A program made the translations under genes and the position numbers. This document shows positions 1-10,506 of a stretch of DNA of 64,000 nt, piece after piece (position 1 is the stretch's first letter; every line of letters starts with the position of its first letter). This DNA comes from Dichotomocladium elegans (lineage: Eukaryota > Mucoromycota > Mucoromycetes > Mucorales > Lichtheimiaceae), in assembly GCA_025716815.1 (NCBI GenBank), contig JAIXMN010000015.1, forward strand, positions 372,001 to 436,000, in the 5' to 3' direction. The notes below the pieces were generated by a model. The model worked only from the letters and a program-made list of their open reading frames with translations, was not told the DNA's origin and did no database searches.

Positions 1-75
1 GTTTACCAACCCCACCCTATCCTTCTACCCAACCCACACCCTACCCTTTCCTTTTTTAACATAACGCATATCCAG

Positions 76-582
76 ATGGCATCCTCCCAATTCCTTGTCC
101 TTATCTTTTTGATCGCATTGATCTCTATGGCGCTGGCCGCCCCTGTTCCTGAAGAGCATGATCGTCACCGTAGCGGCCACGGTCGACACACCACAACCGA
201 GGAGCCAACAGCCACAACCACCACTGCGCATGAGGCTGAGCCAACGGAGCACTCTTCCAAAGGAAATTCCGGCAAAGGTTCTTTCAACGGCGACGGTACT
301 TGGTACGATGTCGGTCTTGGTTCGTGCGGTTGGAACAACGACAACTCCGAGCTCGTGGCCGCCGTCAACCATGTCCAGATGGCTAATGGTGGCAACCCCA
401 ACAACAACCCCAACTGCGGCAAGACGATCACAATCAACGGCCCGAAAGGTAGCGTGAACGTCAAGGTCGTCGACACGTGCCCTGGCTGCAGCTACGGTGA
501 CATCGACCTCAGCCCCGCCGCTTTTGAGAAAATCGCTGATTTGAGCGCCGGCCGTGTGCAGATTGACTGGACGTTTGCTTAA
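76..582 (+). CDS. Secreted RlpA-like double-psi beta-barrel protein
   Basis: Single-exon gene of 168 codons. Residues 1-22 form a clear signal peptide (hydrophobic core LVLIFLIALISMALA, cleavage near AAPVP). Residues 23-70 are a Thr/Glu/His-rich low-complexity linker. Residues about 71-168 match the double-psi beta-barrel of RlpA-like, barwin and expansin-like proteins: GDGTWYDVGLGSCGW at the start, then VVDTCPGC and GDIDLSPAAF, ending RVQIDWTF. In fungi such small secreted proteins act outside the cell and are linked to wall binding or protease inhibition; they usually lack shown enzyme activity. A polyadenylation-like AATAAA lies at 824-829. The family call is firm; the function is unknown. 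Confidence 0.9.
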   Translation: MASSQFLVLIFLIALISMALAAPVPEEHDRHRSGHGRHTTTEEPTATTTTAHEAEPTEHSSKGNSGKGSFNGDGTWYDVGLGSCGWNNDNSELVAAVNHVQMANGGNPNNNPNCGKTITINGPKGSVNVKVVDTCPGCSYGDIDLSPAAFEKIADLSAGRVQIDWTFA

Positions 583-1322
583 ACGCTTTTGTCCCTTCTC
601 CCCCCCCCCACCTCCCCAACAACTACCAAAAAAAAAAGTTTTCCGATCCTGGGAGCTGTGCTTCCTTTTTTAGAACGCTTTTCTATTGACCTAGAAATGC
701 TTCTGCTTTCTTTTGATAAGAAAGATAGATTTGATATTCTCTCTTTCCTTCAATGACTGGATCATTACTACCTGTCTAGTCCCATTATCTCTCCTTTATA
801 AATACTATGTATTATTAACCTTCAATAAAAAAAATCAATGCTACAGAAGAATAATGTCCATGCCGTCCATACTTGTCAATATATGATTGACATAATCGTT
901 TACAAATTTGTATGACCAGCCAAGAAAGGCAGTTGATCCATACGCTAGGTGGCATCTCATTACAATGCTGTCATTGCCATGCGACATCGTGCGGAACTGG
1001 TGCGGCGATGATGTAGCTGCCTATTAATATCTTAAATGAAAGCGCAGTACAGTACAGGCAGCGGAGGGAAGGCATTGCTAGTGCAATAAGAGTGGCTGAC
1101 CCTATATATAGTACTTATTGGTGTGGGGCAATGCTTTTGCGTTATGTTATTCCACAGCAGACTCGGGTGAGCGTGCCTCGTTCCTGCACATTGCCAAATA
1201 AACCTTGCATGACCTAATTTTGATTTATCGTGTGATAGCCGAAACGCCCTCCCATTGATACACAAACACAAAAGTCCTTCTTTTTCCCATTTTCGGTCAT
1301 ATTGGGCTTAAATGAATTGCTG
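583..1322. other. Intergenic, no gene seen
   Basis: This stretch separates the secreted protein from the 3' end of the Mtq2 gene. It holds a C-run, an A-run and AT-rich sequence with an AATAAA at 824-829. I see no conserved open frame on either strand. Confidence 0.6.
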
Positions 1323-2257
1323 TTATTTTTGTCTCTCTCGCGTGACTTTTAGAATGTACTGCCGTTCGCGTCCTGCCCGGCGTTCTTGGACAATATCCGC
1401 CTGCATCCCATACCGGCTGCGCATGATTTCAGCCACTTCGTTTGGCCGGTTTTCGTTGATCAAAAGTAGGTAAAAGACACCATTGGGCGACAATAAGCGC
1501 TTGAAAAATGCGATTGATCGGTATATCAATATGGTGACACTTGCCAAGTTCCTTTTTGTATGGTGTGGTGCGGACCAAAAGAGCGAGAGGCTGCATGACT
1601 TACCGGAACATAGGGTAAAAAGAGATCAATCACCTCTCGGCCATCAACACCGCCAGCCCATGCGGCCTCGATACCATGGCTACCGACCTCGTCCGGCGAT
1701 GTGACGACATAGGGCGGATTGAAGCACATTATATCCACCGCACCATCCAGGCGCGGAATCAGAGAATCTACAAGTGATGTCTGCACAGGCTCAAGACGAA
1801 TGTTGTTTTGAGCACCCGTTTTCTTCGTCGCTCGGCATGCATGTGGGTTGATGTCAGTAGTAAGGAATACTTTAAGCGATATTAGCATGGATCCTTCCGT
1901 TAGAGAAACGAGATTCTCATCTTCACCTGCGTTGTCGGGGCCCACGATCTTGGCAAGGAATGTCGAAACACAACCAGATCCCGATCTGCTCAAAGTAAGA
2001 GAACACGGTCAACAATGTTCTTTCTTAATTGACCTATTCCCTTACCCAATCTCGAGACAAACTGTCGAATGCAATGATTTCAAGTAAGATTCGTCATCCT
2101 CCAAAGCGTCAAGCAATAAAAAAGTGTCCTCTGATGGGTGGGTAAATAATGTGCAAATCAGAGCTCAATAATGATTCTCCATTGGATTACCTGCTGGTTC
2201 ATAAACTCTATCGAAATCTTTGCTTGTCAAATGGGACAAATCGGGAGTAGGGATCAT
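1323..2257 (-). CDS. MTQ2: eRF1 glutamine N5-methyltransferase (Mtq2/N6AMT1)
   Basis: Four exons on the minus strand: 2257-2191, 2130-2046, 1985-1604, 1499-1323, total 711 bases, 236 residues. The start MIPTPDLSHLTSKDFDRVYE and the following PAEDTFLLLDALEDD match the N-terminus of the Mtq2/HemK2 family. CLEIGSGSG is SAM-binding motif I, TTDINPHA is motif II, and MCFNPPYV contains the NPPY motif that binds the target glutamine amide. The protein methylates the GGQ glutamine of eRF1 and works with Trm112 in the cytoplasm. Length is close to yeast Mtq2 (221). It lies 232 bases downstream of the AC40 gene on the same strand. Exon 4 is joined at ..LPYVP/RLLSPNG.., which restores the family pattern. 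Confidence 0.92.
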
Positions 2258-2488
2258 GGCGACAAAAAGGACGTATGCAGCACTTAAACTCAGGTCTGTT
2301 GTTTACTTGTCATAAAATATAACGAGTGCTCGCAAAGCGCTCCATCAATGAAAATAATCGCTTCACTGGAGAAGAAAAAATTATGCACAAAACAGTACGT
2401 ACAAACAATTGATATTGATAATATAAAAAGAAGTGGGAGCGTGGGAGTGGGAGTGTGAATGAGTGTATGCCAAGATATAGCGATTTCC

Positions 2489-3910
2489 TTAATCGGCTGA
2501 TTCATTGGAGGAAATACGGTCCAAGCATGGCTGGACTGCCTTGATCTTTTCTATGAGGATCTCAATGGCCAACGGGAGGAGTTCCTCGGGAGAATAGACG
2601 CCAACAGATTCGATATTGACTGTTGAAAGGAGAGGTCAACCACTGTTCATATTACTTTTTCTTTCGTGGACTTACAGATGAAATGATCTCGTACTCGAGT
2701 CAGTCGCACTTTATCTTCGAACTCCTTGTGTCGTAAAACCTCTCGGCTGACTGTATCCTTGCGTGGATTGACTACCTTAGCCGTCTTGACGCCCTGCACA
2801 TTTACCACATCTACAACGCCTTCAGGGAAGCACTTTTGGAAACGATCAGCAGCATCGCCAGTGATGGGCTTCAATATGGTGATCTCGGGTAAGAGACGGT
2901 AAGATGCAGTGGCCACGGGCGACCACTTTGCGTGCTCCTTTCCAACACCCTTGTGGCAATGAAGTTCCATGTCAATTTCCTGGCCAGGACGCAGTTTGGC
3001 GATCAAAATGTCGTCCAGCACAGGGCGGATAGGAGCATCGGCAAACTTTTCGGCTTGCGCACCCTTGGGCTCCCATACCAAATCGCCCGAATACACTTTG
3101 AAAGTATCCTCAGTATCTTCAAGGACCCTTATTGGTATATTTCCTTACCATGACTGTTGATATATTTCTTCTTTGGATCAGTCTCATCCGGGGATGCATC
3201 GGGATTATTCTCGCACTTGACTTTGAGCTTGAAGACAATGGTATTAAGGTCCGTTGGGCCGCTATCCTCTGTTGCACATCGAACTGTCAGAACGCAATCC
3301 TTCAAACTGCCCTGTCCCCACCACAGCTATTACCTGACTTGAAATCGAACAAGCGCGGATCTGCTTTGATTGGAATTAAACCAAGGCGATGCGCCAACAC
3401 CTCATCGTGAATAATCGACGTGTTGTTGAGGACATAAACTTTCTCAATGGCCATGGTGGGCACCTGTAATCAACCAAAAGCCCATGTTGAGAAATAAACT
3501 TCCAGAGATAACAAGATCAACCAAATCATACCTCAGCAATCAAAATTCGGCGGAAGGCATTAGCGATCGACGCATCCACGCCGATAAGGTCAAACTCCAT
3601 GCTTTCTGGAGTCAACCGATTGATCTTGATGCGAAGATTCTATGAATCAGGTAGTGTAAATGTATGATGCGTTTGAAACTGAAATCGATGTTCATATACA
3701 CACACCTTTTTGAATTCTTCAAGATCCCAGGCGTTGCTAATACCAGGATATTGGCCCGGGTAATCGCTACCGCTGACCTGTCAAAATGGGTCAGAATCTT
3801 CAATATTGGCCGTATTATCGCTTCCTGCTTACGCTAAAAACACGATCGCGCTCAAGCACAACACGGGTGCGCAACAATTCAACGTTTTCAGGGAGTTGTA
3901 CACCGGGCAT
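2489..3910 (-). CDS. RPC40: RNA polymerases I and III subunit AC40 (Rpc40/POLR1C)
   Basis: Seven exons: 3910-3833, 3777-3706, 3639-3532, 3463-3334, 3283-3149, 3095-2676, 2619-2489; 1074 bases, 357 residues. The protein starts [17 protein letters not shown]. The dimerisation region carries [20 protein letters not shown] and [13 protein letters not shown], typical of the alpha-like RNA polymerase assembly subunits. The C-terminus has VRDHFIF followed by [16 protein letters not shown]40 pairs with AC19 to seed assembly of Pol I and Pol III in the nucleus. All seven exon phases agree. The exon 4/5 junction (after FDFKS) was placed by frame and is the least certain. Yeast and human proteins are 335 and 346 residues, so the length fits. 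Confidence 0.93.
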
Positions 3911-4531
3911 AGTTGTAGGGAAAAGTTAAAAAACAACTGTACAATTTTCGTCTTCGCACTTTTTTTTTCTTCTTCCGACTCGTGCTTAACACCAGATTTT
4001 AGGGCTTGCTCTCGCAGGATGCCCGACCCGTTTCCCGTAATATCAGAAGCTATGAGAATTGTGTTTATCTAGACTCCCTTGTGGTCTTTATAGGAGATTA
4101 CAAACACATGCGTCTCGAAACATTCTATCACGCTGTTTCATCGAGGATGGGAAAGTCCTCGCAATCAGGGCAAGACTCTCTCTTCCCTGAAAACGGCACT
4201 CGCTGCTTTCTTAGCCCAAGTCATAATATCTGCAGATAACTCGTTTCTATGGTACGAAATACCCATAAAGTATAGGAACATAGAAAGGGTGATCTGGCTG
4301 CGATATTGAGATCGGTTTTGAGTTAAACGCCGCCTATGCGTAACTGCTGATGGAAAGTGCGATGTTTTCGGGTAGAGAGTCACCCAATGGATGTGGCTGT
4401 TGCAAGAGAGAGATACTTTATGAGTAATAATAACATGTATCTGGCTTACATGTAAATGGGATTACTCGGCATAAGCAAAGCATGCTTCGGCATTTTTTTC
4501 TTTACTCTTTTTCCCCCAAAGACAAAAAAAA
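3911..4531. promoter_or_regulatory. Shared divergent upstream region, RPC40 / CDC26
   Basis: About 620 bases lie between the start codons of AC40 (minus) and Cdc26 (plus), so both promoters must sit here. I see T-rich tracts near 3960 and 4500 but no recognised binding site. No conserved open frame is visible. Confidence 0.5.
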
Positions 4532-4882
4532 ATGATACGACGACCTGCTTCTACAATTACAATCACAGCAGCTGATGTGGAGTCACTTGAGGAATTAAAA
4601 CGAAAGCTAGATGAAGAAAATGCGCATCGAACTGCCTTGGAAGCCCTGAAGAGCAAAGAATCGGAACGCGATGGTTTCCTCATTCGCACCAAGAATTTGG
4701 ATCAGAAGCCAAGAGCACAGCAGGGACGGCAGCACCATGCACCCTCATCATCGACCGATTTTCTGTCCAAACGACGCAGAATGGCTAGTGAGGCAGCATC
4801 GGCGAGTCAGCGACAAAGTGTAACGCTTGAGCGAACGGGTAACACGGCGCATCTGTCTCTCAAACGGGCAAGGCAGACATAA
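4532..4882 (+). CDS. CDC26: Anaphase-promoting complex subunit Cdc26/Hcn1
   Basis: Small intronless gene, 116 residues. The N-terminus MIRRPASTITITAADVESLE matches the Cdc26/Hcn1 signature (M-L-R-R-x-P-T-x-I-x-L-x-x-x-D-V/I) whose N-terminal peptide is buried in the TPR groove of APC6/Cdc16. A helical charged stretch follows (residues 20-50) and then a Ser/Arg-rich unstructured tail, as in other family members. The tail here is longer than in human CDC26 (85 residues). The product stabilises the APC/C ubiquitin ligase in the nucleus. The start is preceded by an A-run, giving a favourable AAAATG context. Recognition rests on the short N-terminal motif, so an independent search is worthwhile. 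Confidence 0.8.
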   Translation: MIRRPASTITITAADVESLEELKRKLDEENAHRTALEALKSKESERDGFLIRTKNLDQKPRAQQGRQHHAPSSSTDFLSKRRRMASEAASASQRQSVTLERTGNTAHLSLKRARQT

Positions 4883-6491
4883 GAGCCCTTGGCTAGCCGA
4901 CAGCATAACCGATAGTTGCATATTCCAAAACAACCACCAACCATATATCATTATATATGAACGTTTATGCACAGAGAGAGGGTGTATATGTATATATTAC
5001 TGGTATCAGTAGCCCATCTCTCCATTGTTATCGCTAAATGAAGTTCCACATGTACTCAAGAACCGTCATTACAACTCTTTTGATATCCATTGCTCGTCTT
5101 GGAAATACATTTTATGTGGCTTACTATCCACGGATATCATTGATGAGAGGAAATAAGTCATTATGAAAGAATAGCTAATGTGTTATGGCCATAAATAAAT
5201 ACTTTCTGAATTTGATTACCTGTTGCTTACTACGTATTTCCAACTACTTTATAGGTAGGTAGTGGTGATCAAGCAAAATCACCTCTTCTCATCTACAGAC
5301 CTCTACAATTTCTGCAAACCGCATGCCGTACAGCCTACGGAAAATAACACTGGTGCAGAAGCTCATTGCTAAGATCCTAGTGTCTGTACGTAGTTCTGGA
5401 GTTTTTTTTTTCTGCTCATCTGCCACTGCCAATCATTCGAGCCCACGGTTTGCAAGCGGATGGAATGCCATATCTATTCTCTGGACGTGAAAGTTGGTAT
5501 TCATGCCGTGTTCACGATGCGAAATGGTCTGCCCCAAATTCCACATACCCACAGGCCTATCCATGCCGTAGGTATCCAGCAGTTACTGAAGAAGAACAGC
5601 TGCAAGGAGTCTAATGTGAGATTGATCGAGGAATACAAATAAAAAGGGCTTGTCCTATGTACATGCCCGAGTAAAAAATTTGCTGTCTTCAAAGTGAGGC
5701 GTGACCCATGCTCGATATCGACTGCTAAGGCCTACCTGCTAGTGTCAGCTGCAATATCAATGTCTATCGCTCTCGGTCATCCCTCCAGAGTGTTTTGGTG
5801 TTTTGGTGTTTTGGTGTTTCTATGTATGCTCAAATCAACCCTGTACAGTCGACATGATGTAGAGTCCTTGTTACTCAAGGTCGTTGGGACGAGGACCTTC
5901 TGGAAGATGGTAGAGTATCATCCCAACAAATTTTACAAAGAAGCTATTGCTCAGATGACTGTTGCTCATGAAGTCCTTCGGTCACCTGGACTAAAGCAAG
6001 GAATCTCCAGACCACGGCGGGCAAGCCTGTTACACCTGTAATGAGAGCTCATGCATATCAAGATGACCGCAATCCCAAAGATAGCTTTCCACTTCTACCA
6101 TCACTGAGGTGCGCAGAATACCTATATTCTTTTAACGAGAGCTCCTTCCATAAGGAAAAGGGTCTGTTTGTGAGTTGGAAGACATCGCGAAGGATTTGCA
6201 TTTTCATAGGTTACAGTTACGATACGACGCGTTTATGAGACATCATTTTTGATAGTATAGAAGGTCTTTAAAATACATTGTGCTGCATAAATCCAATTAC
6301 TCCAAGCGGCATTCGTCCTTATGTACAGTATATGGTGGTGTTTGGTAAGGGAAGCCAATTAATTGAGTTCTCGGTCCATGGCTTGCGCAAGCAGCTGGTG
6401 CACTCTAGACGTCGGATGTAGGTCATTGTACCAAAAATACCTGTATAGGTAGCCGATGATTAAAGTCTGTCATCTGTTTATGCTGAGAAAC
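4883..6491. other. Gene-poor stretch
   Basis: AT-rich sequence with several short open frames that show no family motif. A small tandem repeat of gtgttttg (about 3.5 copies) lies at about 5793-5820. The longest frame (5694-6041, plus) encodes 115 residues without recognisable features and may be transposon debris. Confidence 0.4.
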
Positions 6492-7693
6492 TTACTGGTC
6501 AGACGAGACACAGTCTTTTGCGTGACTCCTAGTAGGGCATATAGCGTCATAGAAGATGAACAATTTTCTCTTCAAACAACAGAGTATAATATATATATAT
6601 ATTACCTTCCAGGGCAATATCCAGTAACGTCGACGAGACCATAACTTGATGGACTGTCCAGCATTCTGGAGAAGGCAGCATGAGCATCAAAGAGTCTAAA
6701 ACGTGAATAAGGCAGTTTGAATTTTTCTTTCAGATCATCGACCATTGCTGCCAACTTCTTATTGAAGTCTAAGAGAGGTGATGAGACATGACAGATCATG
6801 CACGCGTATGTGTGACAAAATGCAGCACATTGCATGGTTATCATACCGTCTACTCTCGCCTGCACGAGATTCTCCTGAGGGCCATTGTACCACTTGGGTG
6901 CTCGGTCAATTGGCGGGACATTCACCAACATAAACTGGCGAGCCCCTTGATAGACAAGGTATTCCTGGTAAATGTAAGATTGCAAACAAGGAAATCAGAT
7001 TATAGCGCCTGTAAAGTACTGAACATTACCACCAAGGTTTGATACTGAGCGATAATCAACGCTGTAAGATTATCGGTATTCTCCCACGCGACTGTAAGTC
7101 CTATGTCGTTGATTCCTACCCAAATTGTGTACAGCGTTTCTGACGAATCGTATTGGGTGATGTTAAAATGGGCCGGAAGCAATTCAGTGATTTGTGTTGC
7201 CACGTCAATCACCGAACTTTTTTTTTTAAAAAAAAAAGATATAGGAGGATGCATGGTGTTGGGATAGAAAGTTGGCCTTTTGTAAACCTTAAAAAAACTA
7301 TAAATCCTTACGAAGATGTCTAGAGGCAGCGTTCCAATGTGTATGTAATTGCGCTTGTCAGGTTACGGTACATGTTGTCTTATGTGACTAACGTACCTGA
7401 CCAACAAGAGGGCTTAAAACGGGGGCGCTGTTGTAAGCAAAATCCCAGTATTGGATCATCGGATACGCGTCTGTTAGATACTCGACCCAGTTAGGGCCAC
7501 CTGCTGACGTGCAATTGCGGCAGGCATAACTCATTGTCTTTGTATTTAGGTACAGCGTAGTATACGAATCACCAAACGAGAACATGGTCCTGATTCTGTT
7601 CAAGTAACTTGGGGATGGGATAGGTGTAGTAGAGCATGCGATCCAGAAAAAATGTATCTGAATAATGGTGTCTAAAACTGTGTATAACTTCAT
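6492..7693 (-). pseudogene. GDSL (SGNH) esterase, frame and active site damaged
   Basis: Secreted GDSL esterase of the fungal CE16-like type. Proposed exons: 7693-7397, 7353-7312, about 7216-7030, 6964-6847, 6768-6606, 6567-6492. The start MKLYTVLD gives a hydrophobic leader. Block I is MFSFGDSYT with the nucleophile serine; other family segments are YNSAPVLSPLVGQV, LPLDIF, WVGINDIG (block III-like), GARQFMLVNVPPI and VTGYCPG. Block V normally reads DxxHPT; here it reads DAICPT, so the catalytic histidine is replaced by cysteine. The exon 2/3 junction, next to a run of ten T and ten A (about 7218-7237), is one base out of frame. Both points suggest decay, though an assembly error in the homopolymer is possible. 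The family call is strong; the pseudogene call is moderate. Confidence 0.65.
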
Positions 7694-7980
7694 GGCAGAT
7701 AAAAAAAAAATGAAAAAGAAGAAAGTGAATTTTAAGCATTTCACGCCATCTGTCCAACTATCATTAAATATCTTTCGCGACTGCCGTGCATGACACCTCC
7801 TACAGTGGATATCCGTACGACTATGACCCAGATTCTAAGCATTCCGATAGGTTTTGCCGCGCATACAGATTGATTCATAAATTGTTTGTGTACGTTTGCA
7901 TATTCGCCACGCGACCTGAAACAGGTTTAACTGGAATAGCCAGCATGGATTGTCATCTCAATAGAAGCCTTTCCTATTAG
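7694..7980. other. Upstream region of the GDSL gene
   Basis: No conserved open frame or repeat recognised. It would hold the esterase promoter if the gene is expressed. Confidence 0.35.
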
Positions 7981-8720
7981 GGCTGCAGTATGTGATCTCT
8001 TCCAACAGATGGTTGGATGTCTTGGCATTGCCATCAGAGATTGCTTACTGGATATTATGACGGTTGTTAACGATCATGTGATCAGCTCTGTGTATTACGC
8101 GCAAAGCACCAACCAGGCGCCGGCTGGTGAGCTCAGGCATCCATCCTACATAAAACTTTGAACCAAAATAGTAACCTAACTTTGTCTTATCATAAGCATC
8201 GATTTTCTTCAGCATGAGATACATCCAATTACGGATATGCCTGGATTCTTCTCGAAGTTACATTTGCTTACTAATATGGTCGCCTATTATCCTCTAGAAA
8301 CATTCAATCGAATTGAGATCAGAGCATTACACTGGGCAGTACTTAAAACCACATCACGACCCCTTCTTCTAGGTCGATAGTTGCTGCTTTATTAATTAGC
8401 GCCACCCTCCTGGAAAATAAGACCATAGTCGTGGTCTGAAGTTGACTCCTCAAATCATGGGGGTTGTGTAGGTGAAGAGGCATTAATGTACTTGCTTATT
8501 TGACTGATCCACAACGGCATATTTTTATTAGGAACTTTCAAAGCGCAGAAACAGTGAGGTTGGATGGATATGTTATATCAGCACATTGATGAAGGTAACA
8601 ATTTCTTATGGCACTGCGTTGACAGCCCTGTTAGACTAGACTTTCAGAAAGTGATAGCGACTGATCGAAGCTTTGTGGAAGGAGAGGAACATATCCAGCA
8701 CCATTCACAGGCTTAATAAC
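7981..8720 (-). mobile_element. Tc1/mariner transposase relic (DLNSIE type)
   Basis: Minus-strand translation in broken frames gives LEEGVV, then SDLNSIE at 8303-8323, then a stop and RIIGD. This corresponds to the SPDLNPIENxWRIIGD block around the second acidic residues of Tc1-family DDE transposases. An upstream LIFQEGGAN resembles the usual FQxDNAxxH block. Stops and frameshifts make it non-functional. Ends are not defined; I found no terminal repeats. Confidence 0.6.
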
Positions 8721-9689
8721 TTTAGTTGCAACACCTTTTCTTAGAGCACAACGTCTTGTTGAATGTCGACATCCCCCTCAGTAATCCTAATTCCATATTG
8801 TTAGTGCGGCTGTTGTGTAAACGATATAGCGTATTTTTTATCTTATCCAAGCTAATCTGTACAATGTACATATGTTACTTAATCCCGACAACTAGCAAGT
8901 TTTTTAAGATGCTAACCTTTTGCTGGCAAAAGAGCTTGACGATATTTGAGAACTCATACGTACTTTGTTTCTTTCGATATGATTGCTCTTGTCATTACGT
9001 TCCAGGATAAGAACGATCTCCAATGGCATTTGCAATGCCTATAGAGGAACCTTTTGACCTAGATAGAAATCCGCATATCAGTCTGTACCTAGCTGGTTGG
9101 TTATTTCCTGGAAAAGGGCTTGCATACATCTGGCATGTAAAAACTGAAGTCTAAATTCTTCCATGGCGTCAATGTACGTAGTATCTGTGAGCAACAGCTC
9201 GAACCATGTCGAATAAATCAAAGGCATCCTTGACGTGGTCGTACGCGTGCCGTTCTGTATCGTTAATTTGATATGGGCCGGACGTTTCCAAAAAAAAAAA
9301 TATTTCCAAATTCTCATAATAACCCAATGCCATCCGCTTTGTAATCAGCATCAAGATCACTGGAAACCTTGAGATTTCCTTCACCTCGGATAGTGCTGAA
9401 CAGGCCATCCCCAGGGAATGCATTGAAAGCTTCGTCTATACAAGGCCACGATATGCGGTAGCTATACGTTGTTTCACAGCGCTCAACATTATTTCCCATC
9501 TTGTAGAACATATGGAGGACACTATGGCGTATAGGAATAAGAACTGAAATACAGGGAACTGGATTAGACAGAGATATAAGTTACAATTGTTTGAGAACAG
9601 CTGAGACAAGCTGTGACGATGGAATGCTCATATCCAAGAAATCGTTGTCATTAGACGCCGCTAGACCATATGTAAGGAACCCAAAAAGC
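8721..9689. other. Unassigned stretch with coding-like minus-strand frames
   Basis: Minus-strand frames between about 9078 and 9511 look protein-like (for example FPGDGLFSTIRGEGNLKV and INDTERHAYDHVKDAFDLF) but do not join cleanly and match no family I recognise. It may be a decayed gene or repeat. Confidence 0.3.
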
Positions 9690-10160
9690 TATTCAATAGA
9701 ATTGAGTTCAGGCAAATAGGATGGAAGATAGGCGCATCGACATCCTCATGGGATATTTGCTTTCACATCATGCGTAAAGATTCTGGAGCGAAACCTGACT
9801 CTTTCTTGTAAATTGTTATTTGTTCGCAACTCCAGTATTCCTATGGGTAGGTGCCATAGTTCTCCTTCATCGATAAGCATGTAGATTTAAAAGAATTCCG
9901 TGTTCGGGACAAACCTTCCACCCTCTGATGGCTTCCTTCCTGAGCATAAAAGCAATGGTAAGTTTCATGTGTCGCAGGAGTGAGCTACATCTTCTTGAAA
10001 CATGTCCTCCAGATGCTTGTTCAATGTGTCGAGTATAAACCTTTTGACCATGAAAATCCTCGAATTTCCCATATACCGCACTTCTCGTTTGCCCTAAGAT
10101 CTGCGTCTGGCTTCTTCGCGAAGTAGTTACACAGGAACCGCGGACAAGTCCACTTGCTTT
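9690..10160 (-). mobile_element. Tc1/mariner transposase relic (ELNSIE type)
   Basis: The minus strand at 9692-9730 encodes YLPSYLPELNSIE followed by a stop, a decayed form of the YLPSYSPELNPIEQFW block of fungal Tc1-like transposases. A near-identical DNA segment occurs at about 17448-17472, so two copies of the same family exist in the window. No terminal repeats were located. Confidence 0.6.
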
Positions 10161-10506
10161 TTAGGCTCTTTCTCTACTCCCGTTCAGTAATCTCCGGATG
10201 ACAGAAGTTGATTGAGGAAGATCATAAGAAAGGAAACAGATTAGAACTATGAGCCTGATAGAATAAGTTATATTTTTTGTATTCTCCTTCGGGAGGTAGT
10301 TGGGATCAAGCGACAATACAGGAGTGTCCGTCAGAAATGTACGGCAAGTGGTAAAAGTGATGGGGTTGATGGGTTTTATTCTATAGGTAGGAAGGGTGTA
10401 TTGTACACAGGCCAGATGGGAAGAAGAGCGTAAGAAATAAATGCACGCACACAAACAGGCACAGACAGAGAGACAGATACGCACAGCGCTTTCTCTTTTC
10501 TTTTCT

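Noticed and set aside
1..75. CCCTA/CCCACC-like runs at the left edge suggesting a telomere
   Set aside because: The units are irregular and not a fungal telomere repeat; they look like a C-rich promoter or leader of the first gene.
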